The position numbers were made by a program, and so were the translations under genes. Below, piece by piece: positions 46,120 through 54,865 of a stretch of DNA of 64,000 nt (position 1 is the stretch's first letter; each line of letters starts with the position of its first letter). Source of the stretch: Acidobacteriota bacterium (GTDB taxonomy: Bacteria > Acidobacteriota > Terriglobia > Acidiferrales > UBA7541); NCBI GenBank assembly GCA_013289835.1, contig JABCZG010000018.1, positions 39,582-103,581 on the forward strand, read 5' to 3'. Under the pieces are notes generated by a model. It saw nothing but the letters and a program-made list of their open reading frames with translations, made no database searches and was not told the DNA's origin.

Positions 46120-47058
46120 ATGGCCAAGCGATCCTTGATTGCGGTGGTGGGCAGCGCCAACGTGGATCTAACGACGTTCAACGATGTGTTTCCGCGTCCG
46201 GGGGAAACCATTTTCGGAAAGAAGTTTGACCTGGGGTTCGGAGGCAAGGGCGCGAATCAGGCGGTGGCCGCGCATCTCTGCGGAGCGAAAGTGGGCATGG
46301 TGGCGAAGGTGGGCAGCGATCTGTTCGGCCCAGCGACGATCAAGAATTTTAAATCGCAAGGAATTGACGCGACGTACGTGGGCATAGCGGAAGGCATTTC
46401 CAGCGGGGTCGCGCCCATTTTCGTGGACCCCAACGGGCAAAATCGCATCATCGTCGTGAAGGGCGCGAACGACCTGCTTTCTCCGGCGGATGTGGATGCG
46501 GCCGCGCCGCTGCTGCGAAAAGCGGACACGATCGTCATGCAATTTGAGATTCCGTTGCGGACCGTCTATCACACGGTGCGATTTGCGAAGACCAATGGGA
46601 TTCGCTGCATCGTGAATCCTGCTCCGGCTCAAGCGGTGGATTTCAAGAAGCTGGGCGGCGCGGATTATTTCATTCCCAATGAGAGCGAAGCCGAGGTCAT
46701 CACCGGAATGCCGGTTCATTCGGTGGATGACGCGAAAAAGAGCGCGGAGTTTCTGCTTCGGCAAGGGATGCGGCGCATTGTGATTACGCTCGGAGAGCGC
46801 GGCTGCCTGGTTGCGGGATCGGAAGGCTGGGAGATTATTCCCGCGTTCAAGGTGCAAGCCGTGGACACCACCGGGGCAGGCGATGCGTTCATCGGAAGCT
46901 TTGCGGTTTTTCTTGGCGAGGGCTTGCCGGAAAAAGAGGCGCTGACGCGTGCAAATCTCTACGCCGCGCTTTCCACGACGAAGGTGGGCACTCAAAAATC
47001 CTTCCGCAGCCGTGAGGAGTTCGAGAAGGAGTGGCGGAATCGCGCTGGACGCCTATAG
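46120..47058 (+). CDS. rbsK: Ribokinase-family sugar kinase (ribokinase or deoxyribokinase)
   Basis: A 312-residue PfkB-family kinase. The N-terminal GSANVDLTTFNDVFPRPGET and GGKGANQAVAAHLCGAKV are ribokinase signatures, and DTTGAGDAFIGSF contains the catalytic aspartate. It would phosphorylate ribose or 2-deoxyribose at the 5-OH. The downstream deoC makes the deoxyribokinase activity more likely; the sequence alone cannot decide. ATG at 46120 is preferred to the GTG directly before it. Confidence 0.88.
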   Translation: MAKRSLIAVVGSANVDLTTFNDVFPRPGETIFGKKFDLGFGGKGANQAVAAHLCGAKVGMVAKVGSDLFGPATIKNFKSQGIDATYVGIAEGISSGVAPIFVDPNGQNRIIVVKGANDLLSPADVDAAAPLLRKADTIVMQFEIPLRTVYHTVRFAKTNGIRCIVNPAPAQAVDFKKLGGADYFIPNESEAEVITGMPVHSVDDAKKSAEFLLRQGMRRIVITLGERGCLVAGSEGWEIIPAFKVQAVDTTGAGDAFIGSFAVFLGEGLPEKEALTRANLYAALSTTKVGTQKSFRSREEFEKEWRNRAGRL

Positions 47059-47123
47059 TCGGGCTTCGCCGAAGTGATAAGATTAGAGTTTGCAGACGAC
47101 TTTGCTGTAGCAGTGAGAAACCG

Positions 47124-48185
47124 ATGAGCCAACGGGACAATACAAAAACCGAGAACGCCTCCGGGCTGGAACGCGACCCCTTGCAAGGGGCCATTTCTCC
47201 AGCGGATACCGCCATCGCAAATTACGCGGGGCGCGACCTGCAGCCGAATCGCGGGATTCCCCTGAATTTGGATTGGGTGAAAGACGTGCGCGTGAATACC
47301 AGCGCGGTCGAACGGCGCGCACAAACCATTGGCACGCGGCGAACGGTGAAAAAAGAGTGGCAAGCGGCGTGGCTTCTGCGGGCTATCACCTGCATGGACC
47401 TTACGACGTTGTCCGGCGACGACACCGACGAGCGCGTGCGGCGCCTGTGCGCGAAAGCGCGCCAGCCGATTCAGCAAGAGATCGAGCAAAAACTCGGCAT
47501 CGAAAGCCTCAACGTCAAAGTGGCTGCGGTTTGCGTCTATCATTCCTTTGTGGAAACCGCGCGCCGCGCGATTGAAGGCAGCGGCATCCATGTGGCCGCG
47601 GTTTCGACGGGGTTCCCCGCCGGCCTCTCACCACTTGCAGAGCGCGTCGAGGAGATCCGGCGCTCGGTGGAAGCGGGAGCGGACGAAATCGACGTGGTGA
47701 TCACGCGCGCCCATGTCTTCGGCGGAAAATGGCAAGCACTTTACGACGAAGTCGCGACGTTCAAGAATGCCTGCGGGCCGGCGCATCTGAAAGTGATTCT
47801 GGGCACAGGTGATCTGCTGACGCTGCGCAACGTCGGGCGCGCAAGTGTCGTAGCCATGATGGCTGGCGCGGACTTCATCAAGACTTCGACGGGAAAAGAA
47901 GCGGTGAATGCAACGCTTCCCGTGAGCCTGGTGATGACGCGCGCCATCCGCGAGTACGCGCAGGAAACCGGAATGGCCGTGGGCTTCAAGCCCGCAGGCG
48001 GCATTCGAACGGCAAAGCAATCGCTCGAATGGCTTTCCTTGATGAAAGAAGAGCTCGGGAATTCCTGGCTGAGGGCGGAACTGTTCCGGTTTGGCGCCAG
48101 CAGCATGTTGGGCGACATCGAGCGTCAACTGGAACACCACGCAACCGGGCGCTATTCGGCGGAGTATCGCCATCCGATCGCGTGA
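47124..48185 (+). CDS. deoC: Deoxyribose-phosphate aldolase
   Basis: DeoC cleaves 2-deoxyribose-5-phosphate into acetaldehyde and glyceraldehyde-3-phosphate through a Schiff base. The family motifs are VAAVCVYHSF, AVSTGFPAGL, EIDVVITRAHVFGG, KVILGTGDL, DFIKTSTGKE (Schiff-base lysine in the first K) and VGFKPAGGIR (second catalytic lysine). At 353 residues it is longer than E. coli DeoC because of an N-terminal extension of about 70 residues. ATG at 47124. It is 65 bases after the kinase and 45 bases before the ALDH gene. Confidence 0.94.
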   Translation: MSQRDNTKTENASGLERDPLQGAISPADTAIANYAGRDLQPNRGIPLNLDWVKDVRVNTSAVERRAQTIGTRRTVKKEWQAAWLLRAITCMDLTTLSGDDTDERVRRLCAKARQPIQQEIEQKLGIESLNVKVAAVCVYHSFVETARRAIEGSGIHVAAVSTGFPAGLSPLAERVEEIRRSVEAGADEIDVVITRAHVFGGKWQALYDEVATFKNACGPAHLKVILGTGDLLTLRNVGRASVVAMMAGADFIKTSTGKEAVNATLPVSLVMTRAIREYAQETGMAVGFKPAGGIRTAKQSLEWLSLMKEELGNSWLRAELFRFGASSMLGDIERQLEHHATGRYSAEYRHPIA

Positions 48186-48230
48186 GATGGAGAATCGTCG
48201 TTTAATGAAGAAAGAATCGAGAACAAGCGC

Positions 48231-50615
48231 ATGAGCATCGTCGAGAAATTCATGACCATGGACTACGGCCCCGCGCCGGAAGATCCTCGCGAAGCTCTCG
48301 GATGGCTGGACCGGCACGGCCGCAACTTCGGACACTTCATCAACGGCACCTGGCAAGCGCCCGCAGCGGGCGGCACCTTTGACACCACGGACCCATCCAC
48401 CGGCGAAAAACTGGCGACGGTGGCGCAAGGATCAGCGGCGGACGTGGACAACGCCGTGAAAGCCGCGCGGGCCGCGTTGCCTGGATGGCAGTCCTTCACT
48501 CCTCATGCTCGCGCGCGTTACCTCTATGCGCTGGCGCGACAAGTGCAAAAGCATTCGCGATGGCTTGCGGTGCTTGAGACGCTGGACAACGGCAAACCGA
48601 TTCGCGAGAGCCGCGACATTGATATCCCACTCGTGGCTCGGCATTTCTATCATCACGCTGGCTGGGCTCAACTTCTGGAGCAGGAATTTCCGGGATACAC
48701 CGCGTGTGGCGTGGTCGGGCAGATTATTCCGTGGAATTTTCCGTTGCTCATGCTGGCGTGGAAAATCGCGCCCGCAATCGCCGCGGGAAATACTGTTGTG
48801 CTGAAGCCCGCGGAATTTACGCCTCTGACGGCACTGGCGTTCGCCTTCATCTGCCAAGAGGTCAATCTGCCCGCGGGCGTCGTGAACATCGTCACCGGCG
48901 ATGGCTCGACTGGCGAAGCGCTCGTCAAGCATCCGGATGTGGACAAAATCGCCTTCACGGGTTCGACCGAGGTCGGTCGCGCCATTCGAAAGGCAACTGC
49001 GCAAAGCCATAAGAAACTTTCTCTGGAGCTTGGCGGCAAATCCCCCTTCATTATTTTTGAGGACGCCGATCTGGACAGCGCAGTAGAAGGCCTCGTTGAT
49101 GGCATCTGGTTCAATCAAGGCCAGGTTTGCTGCGCGGGCTCGCGCCTCTTGATGCAGGAAAGCATCGCGGAATCCTTGATTGGCAAAATTCAGGACCGCA
49201 TGAACACCCTGCGCATCGGTTCTCCTCTCGACAAGGCCATTGACATCGGCGCGATCGTCGCGCGCGTGCAGCTCGAGCGCATCCAGCGGCTGGTGGATCA
49301 AGGCGTCGCCGAAGGCGCGACCTGCTGGCAGCCTTCGATTCCGATGCCGTCACGTGGCCTGTATTTTCCGCCGACTCTCTTGAGCAACGTTCATCCGAGT
49401 TCCATTGTCGCGCAGCAGGAAATCTTCGGTCCCGTGCTGGCCGCAATGACCTTCCGCACTCCACGCGAAGCAGTCGAACTCGCGAACAATACCGTCTATG
49501 GCCTGGCCGCCTGCGTGTGGAGCGAGAGCATCAACGTTTCCTTACACATTGCTGCGCGACTAAAGGCCGGCGTGGTCTGGGTCAATTGCACGAATCTTTT
49601 CGACGCCGCCTGCGGCTTCGGCGGATATCGCGAAAGCGGCTTCGGCCGCGAAGGTGGCCGCGAAGGTTTGCTCGAATATCTTGAGCCCGCGTGGTTCAAG
49701 CAGGCGCCGCCGGTTCATGCCACGTCGCTCGCCATCGACCAGCCTCTGGAGCAGCCCGCGGACTTCGCCGCTCCCCCGATCGACCGCACCGTTAAGCTTT
49801 ACATTGGCGGCAAGCAAGCGCGGCCCGATTCCGGCTACAGCATGGAAGTGCGCGGCGCGGGCGGCCGCTTGCTTGGCGAAGCCCCCCTCGGCAATCGCAA
49901 AGACATTCGCAACGCCGTCGAAGCCGCGCGCAAGGCCGAAGGCTGGGGCAAGGCAACAGCACACAATCGCGCGCAGGTACTCTTCTACATTGCGGAGAAT
50001 CTCTCGCAACGCCGCGGAGAAGTCGCCAATCGTTTAGCTGCGGTCGTGGGCAAAAAGCAAGCCGAAGCAGAAGTCAGCCTGGGAATCGAGCGCATCTTTT
50101 CCTACGCCGCCTGGGCCGACAAATACGACGGCGCAGTGCACAACCCGCCGTTTCGAAACGTCGCTTTGGCCATGAAGGAACCAATTGGAACGGTCGGCGT
50201 GATCTGCCCCGCGGATGTGCCGCTGCTTGGCTTCCTCTCGCTCGTCATGCCCGCCATCTCAACAGGCAACACGGTCATTGCCGTTCCATCGGAAAAATAT
50301 CCGCTCATCACAGGCGATTTCTATCAGGTTTTCGAAACCAGCGATCTGCCAGCCGGCGTAATCAACATCGTCACCGGCCGCGCCGCCGAATTGATGAAGA
50401 CCCTCGCCGAACACGACGACGTGGACGCCATCTGGTGTTTCACCGATGAAGCGGGCGCCGCGACGGTCAAAACGCTATCGGCAGGAAATCTCAAGCAGAC
50501 CTTCACCAACGAAGGCCGCGCCATCAACTGGTTCGACGTGAAGCAGGGGGAAGGCCGCTGGTTCCTCGATCACTCCGTCCAGGTGAAAAACATCTGGGTT
50601 CCCTACGGCGAATAA
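48231..50615 (+). CDS. Double-domain aldehyde dehydrogenase, ALDH16-like
   Basis: A 794-residue protein made of two ALDH-type domains. The first (about 30-500) is complete: IIPWNFPLLMLAWKIAPAIA, NIVTGDG, FTGSTEVGRAIRKATA, LELGGKSPF with the general-base glutamate, and GQVCCAGSR with catalytic cysteine C300. The second (about 520-794) keeps the fold (GTVGVICPADVPLLGFLSLV, AGVINIVTG) but its active-site region is replaced and has no catalytic cysteine. This architecture is that of ALDH16. After deoC it would oxidise acetaldehyde; that is inference from the operon. Confidence 0.92.
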   Translation: MSIVEKFMTMDYGPAPEDPREALGWLDRHGRNFGHFINGTWQAPAAGGTFDTTDPSTGEKLATVAQGSAADVDNAVKAARAALPGWQSFTPHARARYLYALARQVQKHSRWLAVLETLDNGKPIRESRDIDIPLVARHFYHHAGWAQLLEQEFPGYTACGVVGQIIPWNFPLLMLAWKIAPAIAAGNTVVLKPAEFTPLTALAFAFICQEVNLPAGVVNIVTGDGSTGEALVKHPDVDKIAFTGSTEVGRAIRKATAQSHKKLSLELGGKSPFIIFEDADLDSAVEGLVDGIWFNQGQVCCAGSRLLMQESIAESLIGKIQDRMNTLRIGSPLDKAIDIGAIVARVQLERIQRLVDQGVAEGATCWQPSIPMPSRGLYFPPTLLSNVHPSSIVAQQEIFGPVLAAMTFRTPREAVELANNTVYGLAACVWSESINVSLHIAARLKAGVVWVNCTNLFDAACGFGGYRESGFGREGGREGLLEYLEPAWFKQAPPVHATSLAIDQPLEQPADFAAPPIDRTVKLYIGGKQARPDSGYSMEVRGAGGRLLGEAPLGNRKDIRNAVEAARKAEGWGKATAHNRAQVLFYIAENLSQRRGEVANRLAAVVGKKQAEAEVSLGIERIFSYAAWADKYDGAVHNPPFRNVALAMKEPIGTVGVICPADVPLLGFLSLVMPAISTGNTVIAVPSEKYPLITGDFYQVFETSDLPAGVINIVTGRAAELMKTLAEHDDVDAIWCFTDEAGAATVKTLSAGNLKQTFTNEGRAINWFDVKQGEGRWFLDHSVQVKNIWVPYGE

Positions 50616-50640
50616 AGACCCTCGCGGAGTACTCACAAGC

Positions 50641-51027
50641 TCAATCATTTTCAAACGCTTGACGGCAGGAATACCGGAATCCTGAGCGAATATCCGCCCG
50701 CCCCGCGCGGGAGCAAGAACGATTGCCGTACAAAACATATTGCGTGTAACCGCACGTCGCGATGGCGCCCACGGCGTCGCCGACTCCGAGACCTGTTACG
50801 CCGCTGCCCACGGCATCAATCTCACCGAAAGCCTCCAAACCCAGTTGTGCAGGAAAGGCAGGCGGAGGACCGTGGGTGGCTGCGCGGAAGTTGATCTCCG
50901 CGCGATTGAGCCCGATGGCCTTCACCCGAATTCTAATTCCCCGGCCCCCCGGTTCCGGTGTGGGGACCTTCACGATCTTGAGGATCTCCGCGGACCCCAT
51001 CTAATAAAACAATATTTTCCGAGCCAC
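50641..51027 (-). pseudogene. Decayed MDR quinone oxidoreductase
   Basis: Only the N-terminal GroES-like domain remains: EILKIVKVPTPEPGGRGI, RVKAIGLNRAEINFR, PAQLGLEAFGEIDAVGSGV, GLGVGDAVGAI. The original start is seen at GTG 51027 with AGGAG upstream, reading ARKILFY, then an in-frame TAG (51003-51001) where relatives have a sense codon, then MGSAEIL. After TQYVLYG the frame becomes unlike the family, and the NADP-binding domain is absent. Nonsense mutation and 3' truncation together mark a pseudogene. Confidence 0.75.
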
Positions 51028-51074
51028 TGTATCTCCTCTTCTCCTCCCGCGGCGTAGACCGAAAGCCCCCTTGC

Positions 51075-51359
51075 TCAATTTTTCGTTCCGTTTAGAAAAA
51101 ACAACATCGTCACCGGCATTGTTCCCTGGTTTCGCCATGCGTGCCTTGTACCGTTCTGGACAACGACGGCGCCCTTCTTGAGATGAACCGTTTTCCCCTC
51201 ATCCAGTTCGAGCCATATCTCGCCATCGAAAACGACAGCGTAATCCACTGTATTTGTCTTGTGCATGGCTCGGTCTTCTTCTTCGAAGTGGTCCGCAAGC
51301 CCCCTCAGCCGGCGTTTAAGTTTCCACTTGCTCCAGGGTAATGGGCAAACAGGAAGCAA
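51075..51359 (-). CDS. Truncated cupin-domain protein
   Basis: The C-terminal part of a cupin: GLADHFEEEDRAMHKTNTVD, VVFDGEIWLELDEGKTVHLK, GAVVVQNGTRHAWRNQG. Family members are about 170 residues with an N-terminal half before the cupin core; here only about 75 residues are recognisable and the DNA upstream runs into the end of the TetR gene. The start is unsure (TTG 51359 or ATG 51266). It is probably a remnant of a TetR-cupin-reductase operon. Confidence 0.55.
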   Translation of the reverse strand: MLPVCPLPWSKWKLKRRLRGLADHFEEEDRAMHKTNTVDYAVVFDGEIWLELDEGKTVHLKKGAVVVQNGTRHAWRNQGTMPVTMLFFLNGTKN

Positions 51360-51409
51360 CCGAATTTACTTCCCGCTTGCCGACCATCCGGGAGTTAGGT
51401 CGCCGGGCT

Positions 51410-51994
51410 CTACTTCATTGGCCGCGAACCCTTGATCAGGATGTCCACGAGTCTCCTGGCGCTTTCCTGCCAGTCGGGGCCGGTGGCTACGTTGGAGACG
51501 CCAATCAGCGCGCGAAGCAGGTCGAATGGCTCGAGGTCCTTTCGTATGTCGCCGTTCTTCATAGCAGTCTTCACAAGTACATCGATCGCTCCCATAACCT
51601 GAACGCGGGAAGAATCGTATAGCCTCGAAGGACCGCCGACGACGCTATTCAGCGCCGATGCGATGATCTGCTTTGCAGCAATGTAGTCAACGAAAAGCAT
51701 CATCCAGGCTCGCAACGCCTCGATCGGAGGCAGGTTTGCGGATAGTTCCCGTTGTGCTGACGCCAGCTTTTCCACCTCAGTGTGATAAACGGCCTCGATC
51801 AGGGCATCGCGCGTCGGGAAATGGCGGTATAAGGTTCCCGGCCCGACACCCGCCTGTTTGGCGATGTCGTCCAAGCTGGCATCTGCACCCGACCGAGTGA
51901 ATGCCGCCTTGGCCACTTCCAGAATGCGATCGCGATTCTCCTGCGCGTCACTGCGTGGCTTTCGCCCGGAGGGTTGGGAATGGTTCTTAGGCAT
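51410..51994 (-). CDS. TetR-family transcriptional repressor
   Basis: A 194-residue repressor. The N-terminal HTH is typical (RILEVAKAAFTRSGADASLD, DIAKQAGVGPGTLYRHFPTR, DALIEAVYHTEVEKL) and the C-terminal domain is of the kind found in regulators of reductase or efflux genes. ATG at 51994 is chosen since upstream sequence contains the operators. It is divergent from the SDR gene, with two palindromes in the 135-base gap, so it most likely represses itself and the SDR. Confidence 0.92.
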   Translation of the reverse strand: MPKNHSQPSGRKPRSDAQENRDRILEVAKAAFTRSGADASLDDIAKQAGVGPGTLYRHFPTRDALIEAVYHTEVEKLASAQRELSANLPPIEALRAWMMLFVDYIAAKQIIASALNSVVGGPSRLYDSSRVQVMGAIDVLVKTAMKNGDIRKDLEPFDLLRALIGVSNVATGPDWQESARRLVDILIKGSRPMK

Positions 51995-52012
51995 GGCAAA
52001 AATCCATGTAAC

Positions 52013-52056
52013 CGGAGACAGCCTCCGTATATCCAAGTATTCGGAGACACTCTCCG
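52013..52056. promoter_or_regulatory. Two palindromic operators for the TetR repressor
   Basis: CGGAGACAGCCTCCG (52013-52027) and CGGAGACACTCTCCG (52042-52056) are two near-identical inverted repeats (arms CGGAG/CTCCG), centres 29 bases apart, in the gap between the divergent TetR and SDR genes. Confidence 0.8.
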
Positions 52057-52129
52057 TTTTACCGAAGTCCTGGCGGTTCGTCAATAGCGACTCCGGCAGG
52101 CAACTATCCAGATCAAGGAGGAACAGCAT

Positions 52130-53047
52130 ATGCAAGTTTTCGTCACAGGCGCTTCAGGTTTCATAGGTTCCGCGATCGTTCGGGAGCTAATCGATGCGGG
52201 ACATAAGGTGCTCGGCCTAGCGCGCTCGGATGCGGCTGCCGCGTCCATTGCCGCCGCAGGAGCCGACGTACATCGCGGTTCGCTGGAAGATCTCGAGAGT
52301 TTGCGCAGCGGAGCGGCCGTTGCGGACGGGGTGATCCACACGGCCTTTATCCACGACTTCTCGAACTACGCGCCGGCCGCCGAGACGGATAGACGCGCCA
52401 TTGAGACACTGGGAGCCGCCCTTGCGGGCTCGAACCGCTCGTTGGTCGTCACTTCCGGAACCCTGCTCCTTCAGCGCAAAGGCACGCTCGCAACGGAACA
52501 AGATGCGCCCATAGCCAGTTTCCCGCGCAAGTCGGAACAGGCAGCAGCGATGGCCTCGCGTGGCGTGCGCGTCTCCGTGCTGCGGCTTCCTCCATCGGTC
52601 CATGGGGACGGCGATCATGGCTTTGTTCCGGCTCTCATCAAGCTCGCGCGTGAGAAGGGGGATTCGGCCTACGTGGGTGACGGTCTTAACCGCTGGCCCG
52701 CCGTACACCGGCTCGATGCTGCTCATCTCTATAGGCTCGTACTGGAGAAGGGTTCCGCAGGAGCGAGCTACCACGCCATTGGCGACGAGGGCGTGCCCTT
52801 CCAGGACATCGCTGGCGTGATCGGCCGCCGCTTGCACGTGCCGGTTGTCAGCAAGTCGCCCGACCAGGCCGCCCACCACTTTGGTTGGCTCGCACACTTC
52901 GTTGGTGTCGACTGTCCGGCGTCAAGCAAGCTAACTGAGCAAAAGTTGGAATGGCAGCCCAAGCAGCCGGGGATTATCGCCGACCTTGAACGAGGGACCT
53001 ATTTCGAACCTGAACAGACCACGCACGCGGCCCCTTCGCGCCGTTAA
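52130..53047 (+). CDS. SDR-family NAD(P)-dependent oxidoreductase
   Basis: A 305-residue extended SDR/epimerase-like protein. It begins with the nucleotide-binding motif [15 protein letters not shown] and has the second motif region [13 protein letters not shown]. Later segments [19 protein letters not shown] and [20 protein letters not shown] are typical of the subgroup, while a canonical YxxxK is replaced or not obvious. ATG at 52130 overlaps the AGGAGGAAC ribosome site at its 5' side. It is controlled by the divergent TetR protein. Confidence 0.9.
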   Translation: MQVFVTGASGFIGSAIVRELIDAGHKVLGLARSDAAAASIAAAGADVHRGSLEDLESLRSGAAVADGVIHTAFIHDFSNYAPAAETDRRAIETLGAALAGSNRSLVVTSGTLLLQRKGTLATEQDAPIASFPRKSEQAAAMASRGVRVSVLRLPPSVHGDGDHGFVPALIKLAREKGDSAYVGDGLNRWPAVHRLDAAHLYRLVLEKGSAGASYHAIGDEGVPFQDIAGVIGRRLHVPVVSKSPDQAAHHFGWLAHFVGVDCPASSKLTEQKLEWQPKQPGIIADLERGTYFEPEQTTHAAPSRR

Positions 53048-53078
53048 GGATGTGGACTCTTTACCAATCGATTTGCGT

Positions 53079-53492
53079 CTAAACATGCAACTCCTCCCGG
53101 CAAGCTTCACTAAATACCCGAACCACATCGACGTCGGGCTCTTGCCTTTCTTTCAGATTGCGAAAGTCTCTGTTGGGGAGCTTGTACGTTTCGACGATGA
53201 GTCGCATGACCTCCCCTGCCATCGAGATCACGCTGGCTGTGGCGAAGAGCCGCAATTTTCCGACAAGAGCGTAGAGGTGGACAAACTTTGATGGATCGTC
53301 AAGCTCATGGGTTAGAGCATCCGTAAATAATTTCGAGGCCTTCTCGACGAACTCTCCATAAAGCCGGTGGCGCGCGTCGTCGTAGTGGAAGACGCTTTGT
53401 TCGGGAGTTCGTTGTGCGCTGTAAAGACATTCAAATTGCTCAGACCAGGCATCGATTTCCGCGCACTCATTGTTCTTGCCAGCCTCCGCCAA
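53079..53492 (-). CDS. Hypothetical helical protein downstream of the efflux operon
   Basis: A protein of up to 137 residues, mostly helical (FVEKASKLFTDALTHELDDP, FVHLYALVGKLRLFATASVI). No signal peptide, membrane segment or known domain is seen. The only early start is TTG at 53492, which overlaps the 3' end of the outer-membrane efflux gene by 26 bases. Similar short proteins are found near mobile regions in various bacteria; no function is proposed. Confidence 0.55.
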   Translation of the reverse strand: MAEAGKNNECAEIDAWSEQFECLYSAQRTPEQSVFHYDDARHRLYGEFVEKASKLFTDALTHELDDPSKFVHLYALVGKLRLFATASVISMAGEVMRLIVETYKLPNRDFRNLKERQEPDVDVVRVFSEACREELHV

Positions 53493-54864
53493 GATTTCGG
53501 TAAATGCTGACCAGACCCAAGAGCTCGTTCAACTGCGCCTGAGCAAGCCCCAACTCCGCATCAAAATAATTGGTTTCGTTCGTCAGTACCTCCAAGTAGC
53601 TGGTCGCGCCGCCGCGATAGCGCATTTCAGAAAGTTGCGCCGCGTCTTGAGCGGAGAGTGCCAGTTGCTGCTGCTGCTCTCGAAACTCCCTGTCTTTGCG
53701 GTACTCGACCAGCGCGTCCGAAACTCCACGAAAGGCCTGCTGGATGGTCTGCTCGTAGGTCAGCAGCGCTTCCTGTTGCCGAGCCTCGGAGAGCCTCACA
53801 CCGGAACGAATTCTTCCCCCGGCAAAGATGGGCTGTACCAGTGATCCTCCGAAACTCCACAACCCAGCCGGACCCGTAAAGAGGTTGGTAAGCGCTGAGC
53901 TTTGAAATCCGCCGCTCGCGGTCAAGCTGATTTGCGGGAAGTACGCTGCTTTCGCTACTCCGATCTGAGCGTTGGCCGCGATCAATTGTGCTTCGGCCTC
54001 GCGAATGTCGGGCCGCCGCTCCAGCAGGGCGGAGGGAAGGCCTGCGGGAATCTCCGGCGAATGCGGTTGATCGGTCAACTTCGCTCCGCGCGCGATGGGG
54101 CCGGGATTGTTGCCCAGAAGCGTGCTGATAAAATTTTCTTGCTGCTCAATGCGGCGCTCCAGATCGGGAATGGTTTCGGCGGCAGTGAATACCAACTGCT
54201 CCGCCTGCCGGACGTCGAGCATGGATGTGGCCCCACCGTTTGCCAGCATTTGTGTGAGTCGCAGCGAGTCCTGGCGCGAAACAAGGGTGCGACGGGAGAT
54301 TTCGAGCTGCAGGTCGAGTTCGCGAAGCTGGAAGTAGGCGGAAGCAACGTCACTCACCAGCGTGCTGATGACCGCTTCACGCGCCCACTCAGTGGCTAGC
54401 AGGCTTGCCCTCGCGGATTCGTTGGCGCGCCGATACTTTCCCCAGAAATCCAGATCCCAAGCCAATGAGAGATCCACCTGGTGAGCGCTTGTGTCGAATG
54501 CCGGGAAGAATTTTTGGCGCGCATTGCGTTGATCGAAAGACTGAGCTCCGGCATTAATTGTTGGCAACCCGTCGGCGCGCGTGATGCCGACCTGCGCACG
54601 GGCTTCCAGGATTCGCGTTGCTGCAATCCGAACGTCGTAGTTCTGCCGGAGAGCAGTGTGTATCAGGTCTTGAAGCTGCTGGTCCTGAAACAGCTCCCAC
54701 CATTTTTGATCACCGAGGGAGTCGGCCGCGGGCCGTTGTGCCTCTTGCGGCACGGCTCCACGGTACGTGCCAGGAACGTCTACGCTGGGTCGCTTATAGT
54801 TCGGCCCCACGGCGCAGCCCGAAGCAAGGAGCATAATCAGCGAAAAAGCGATAAGTCTTCTCAC
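53467..54864 (-). CDS. RND efflux outer-membrane lipoprotein (NodT/OprM family)
   Basis: A 465-residue outer-membrane channel with signal peptide and lipobox (LIMLLASGC), then AVGPNYKRPSVDVPGTYRGA and the duplicated alpha-helical barrel repeat (ILEARAQVGITRADGLPTIN, ISLTASGGFQSSALTNLFTG, LLTYEQTIQQAFRGVSDALV). It is the exit duct of the tripartite pump. The start is GTG at 54864, one base after the stop of the permease gene (TGA-C-GTG), giving tight coupling; an upstream ATG would overlap the permease gene by 80 bases. Confidence 0.93.
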   Translation of the reverse strand: MRRLIAFSLIMLLASGCAVGPNYKRPSVDVPGTYRGAVPQEAQRPAADSLGDQKWWELFQDQQLQDLIHTALRQNYDVRIAATRILEARAQVGITRADGLPTINAGAQSFDQRNARQKFFPAFDTSAHQVDLSLAWDLDFWGKYRRANESARASLLATEWAREAVISTLVSDVASAYFQLRELDLQLEISRRTLVSRQDSLRLTQMLANGGATSMLDVRQAEQLVFTAAETIPDLERRIEQQENFISTLLGNNPGPIARGAKLTDQPHSPEIPAGLPSALLERRPDIREAEAQLIAANAQIGVAKAAYFPQISLTASGGFQSSALTNLFTGPAGLWSFGGSLVQPIFAGGRIRSGVRLSEARQQEALLTYEQTIQQAFRGVSDALVEYRKDREFREQQQQLALSAQDAAQLSEMRYRGGATSYLEVLTNETNYFDAELGLAQAQLNELLGLVSIYRNLGGGWQEQ

Positions 54865-54865
54865 G

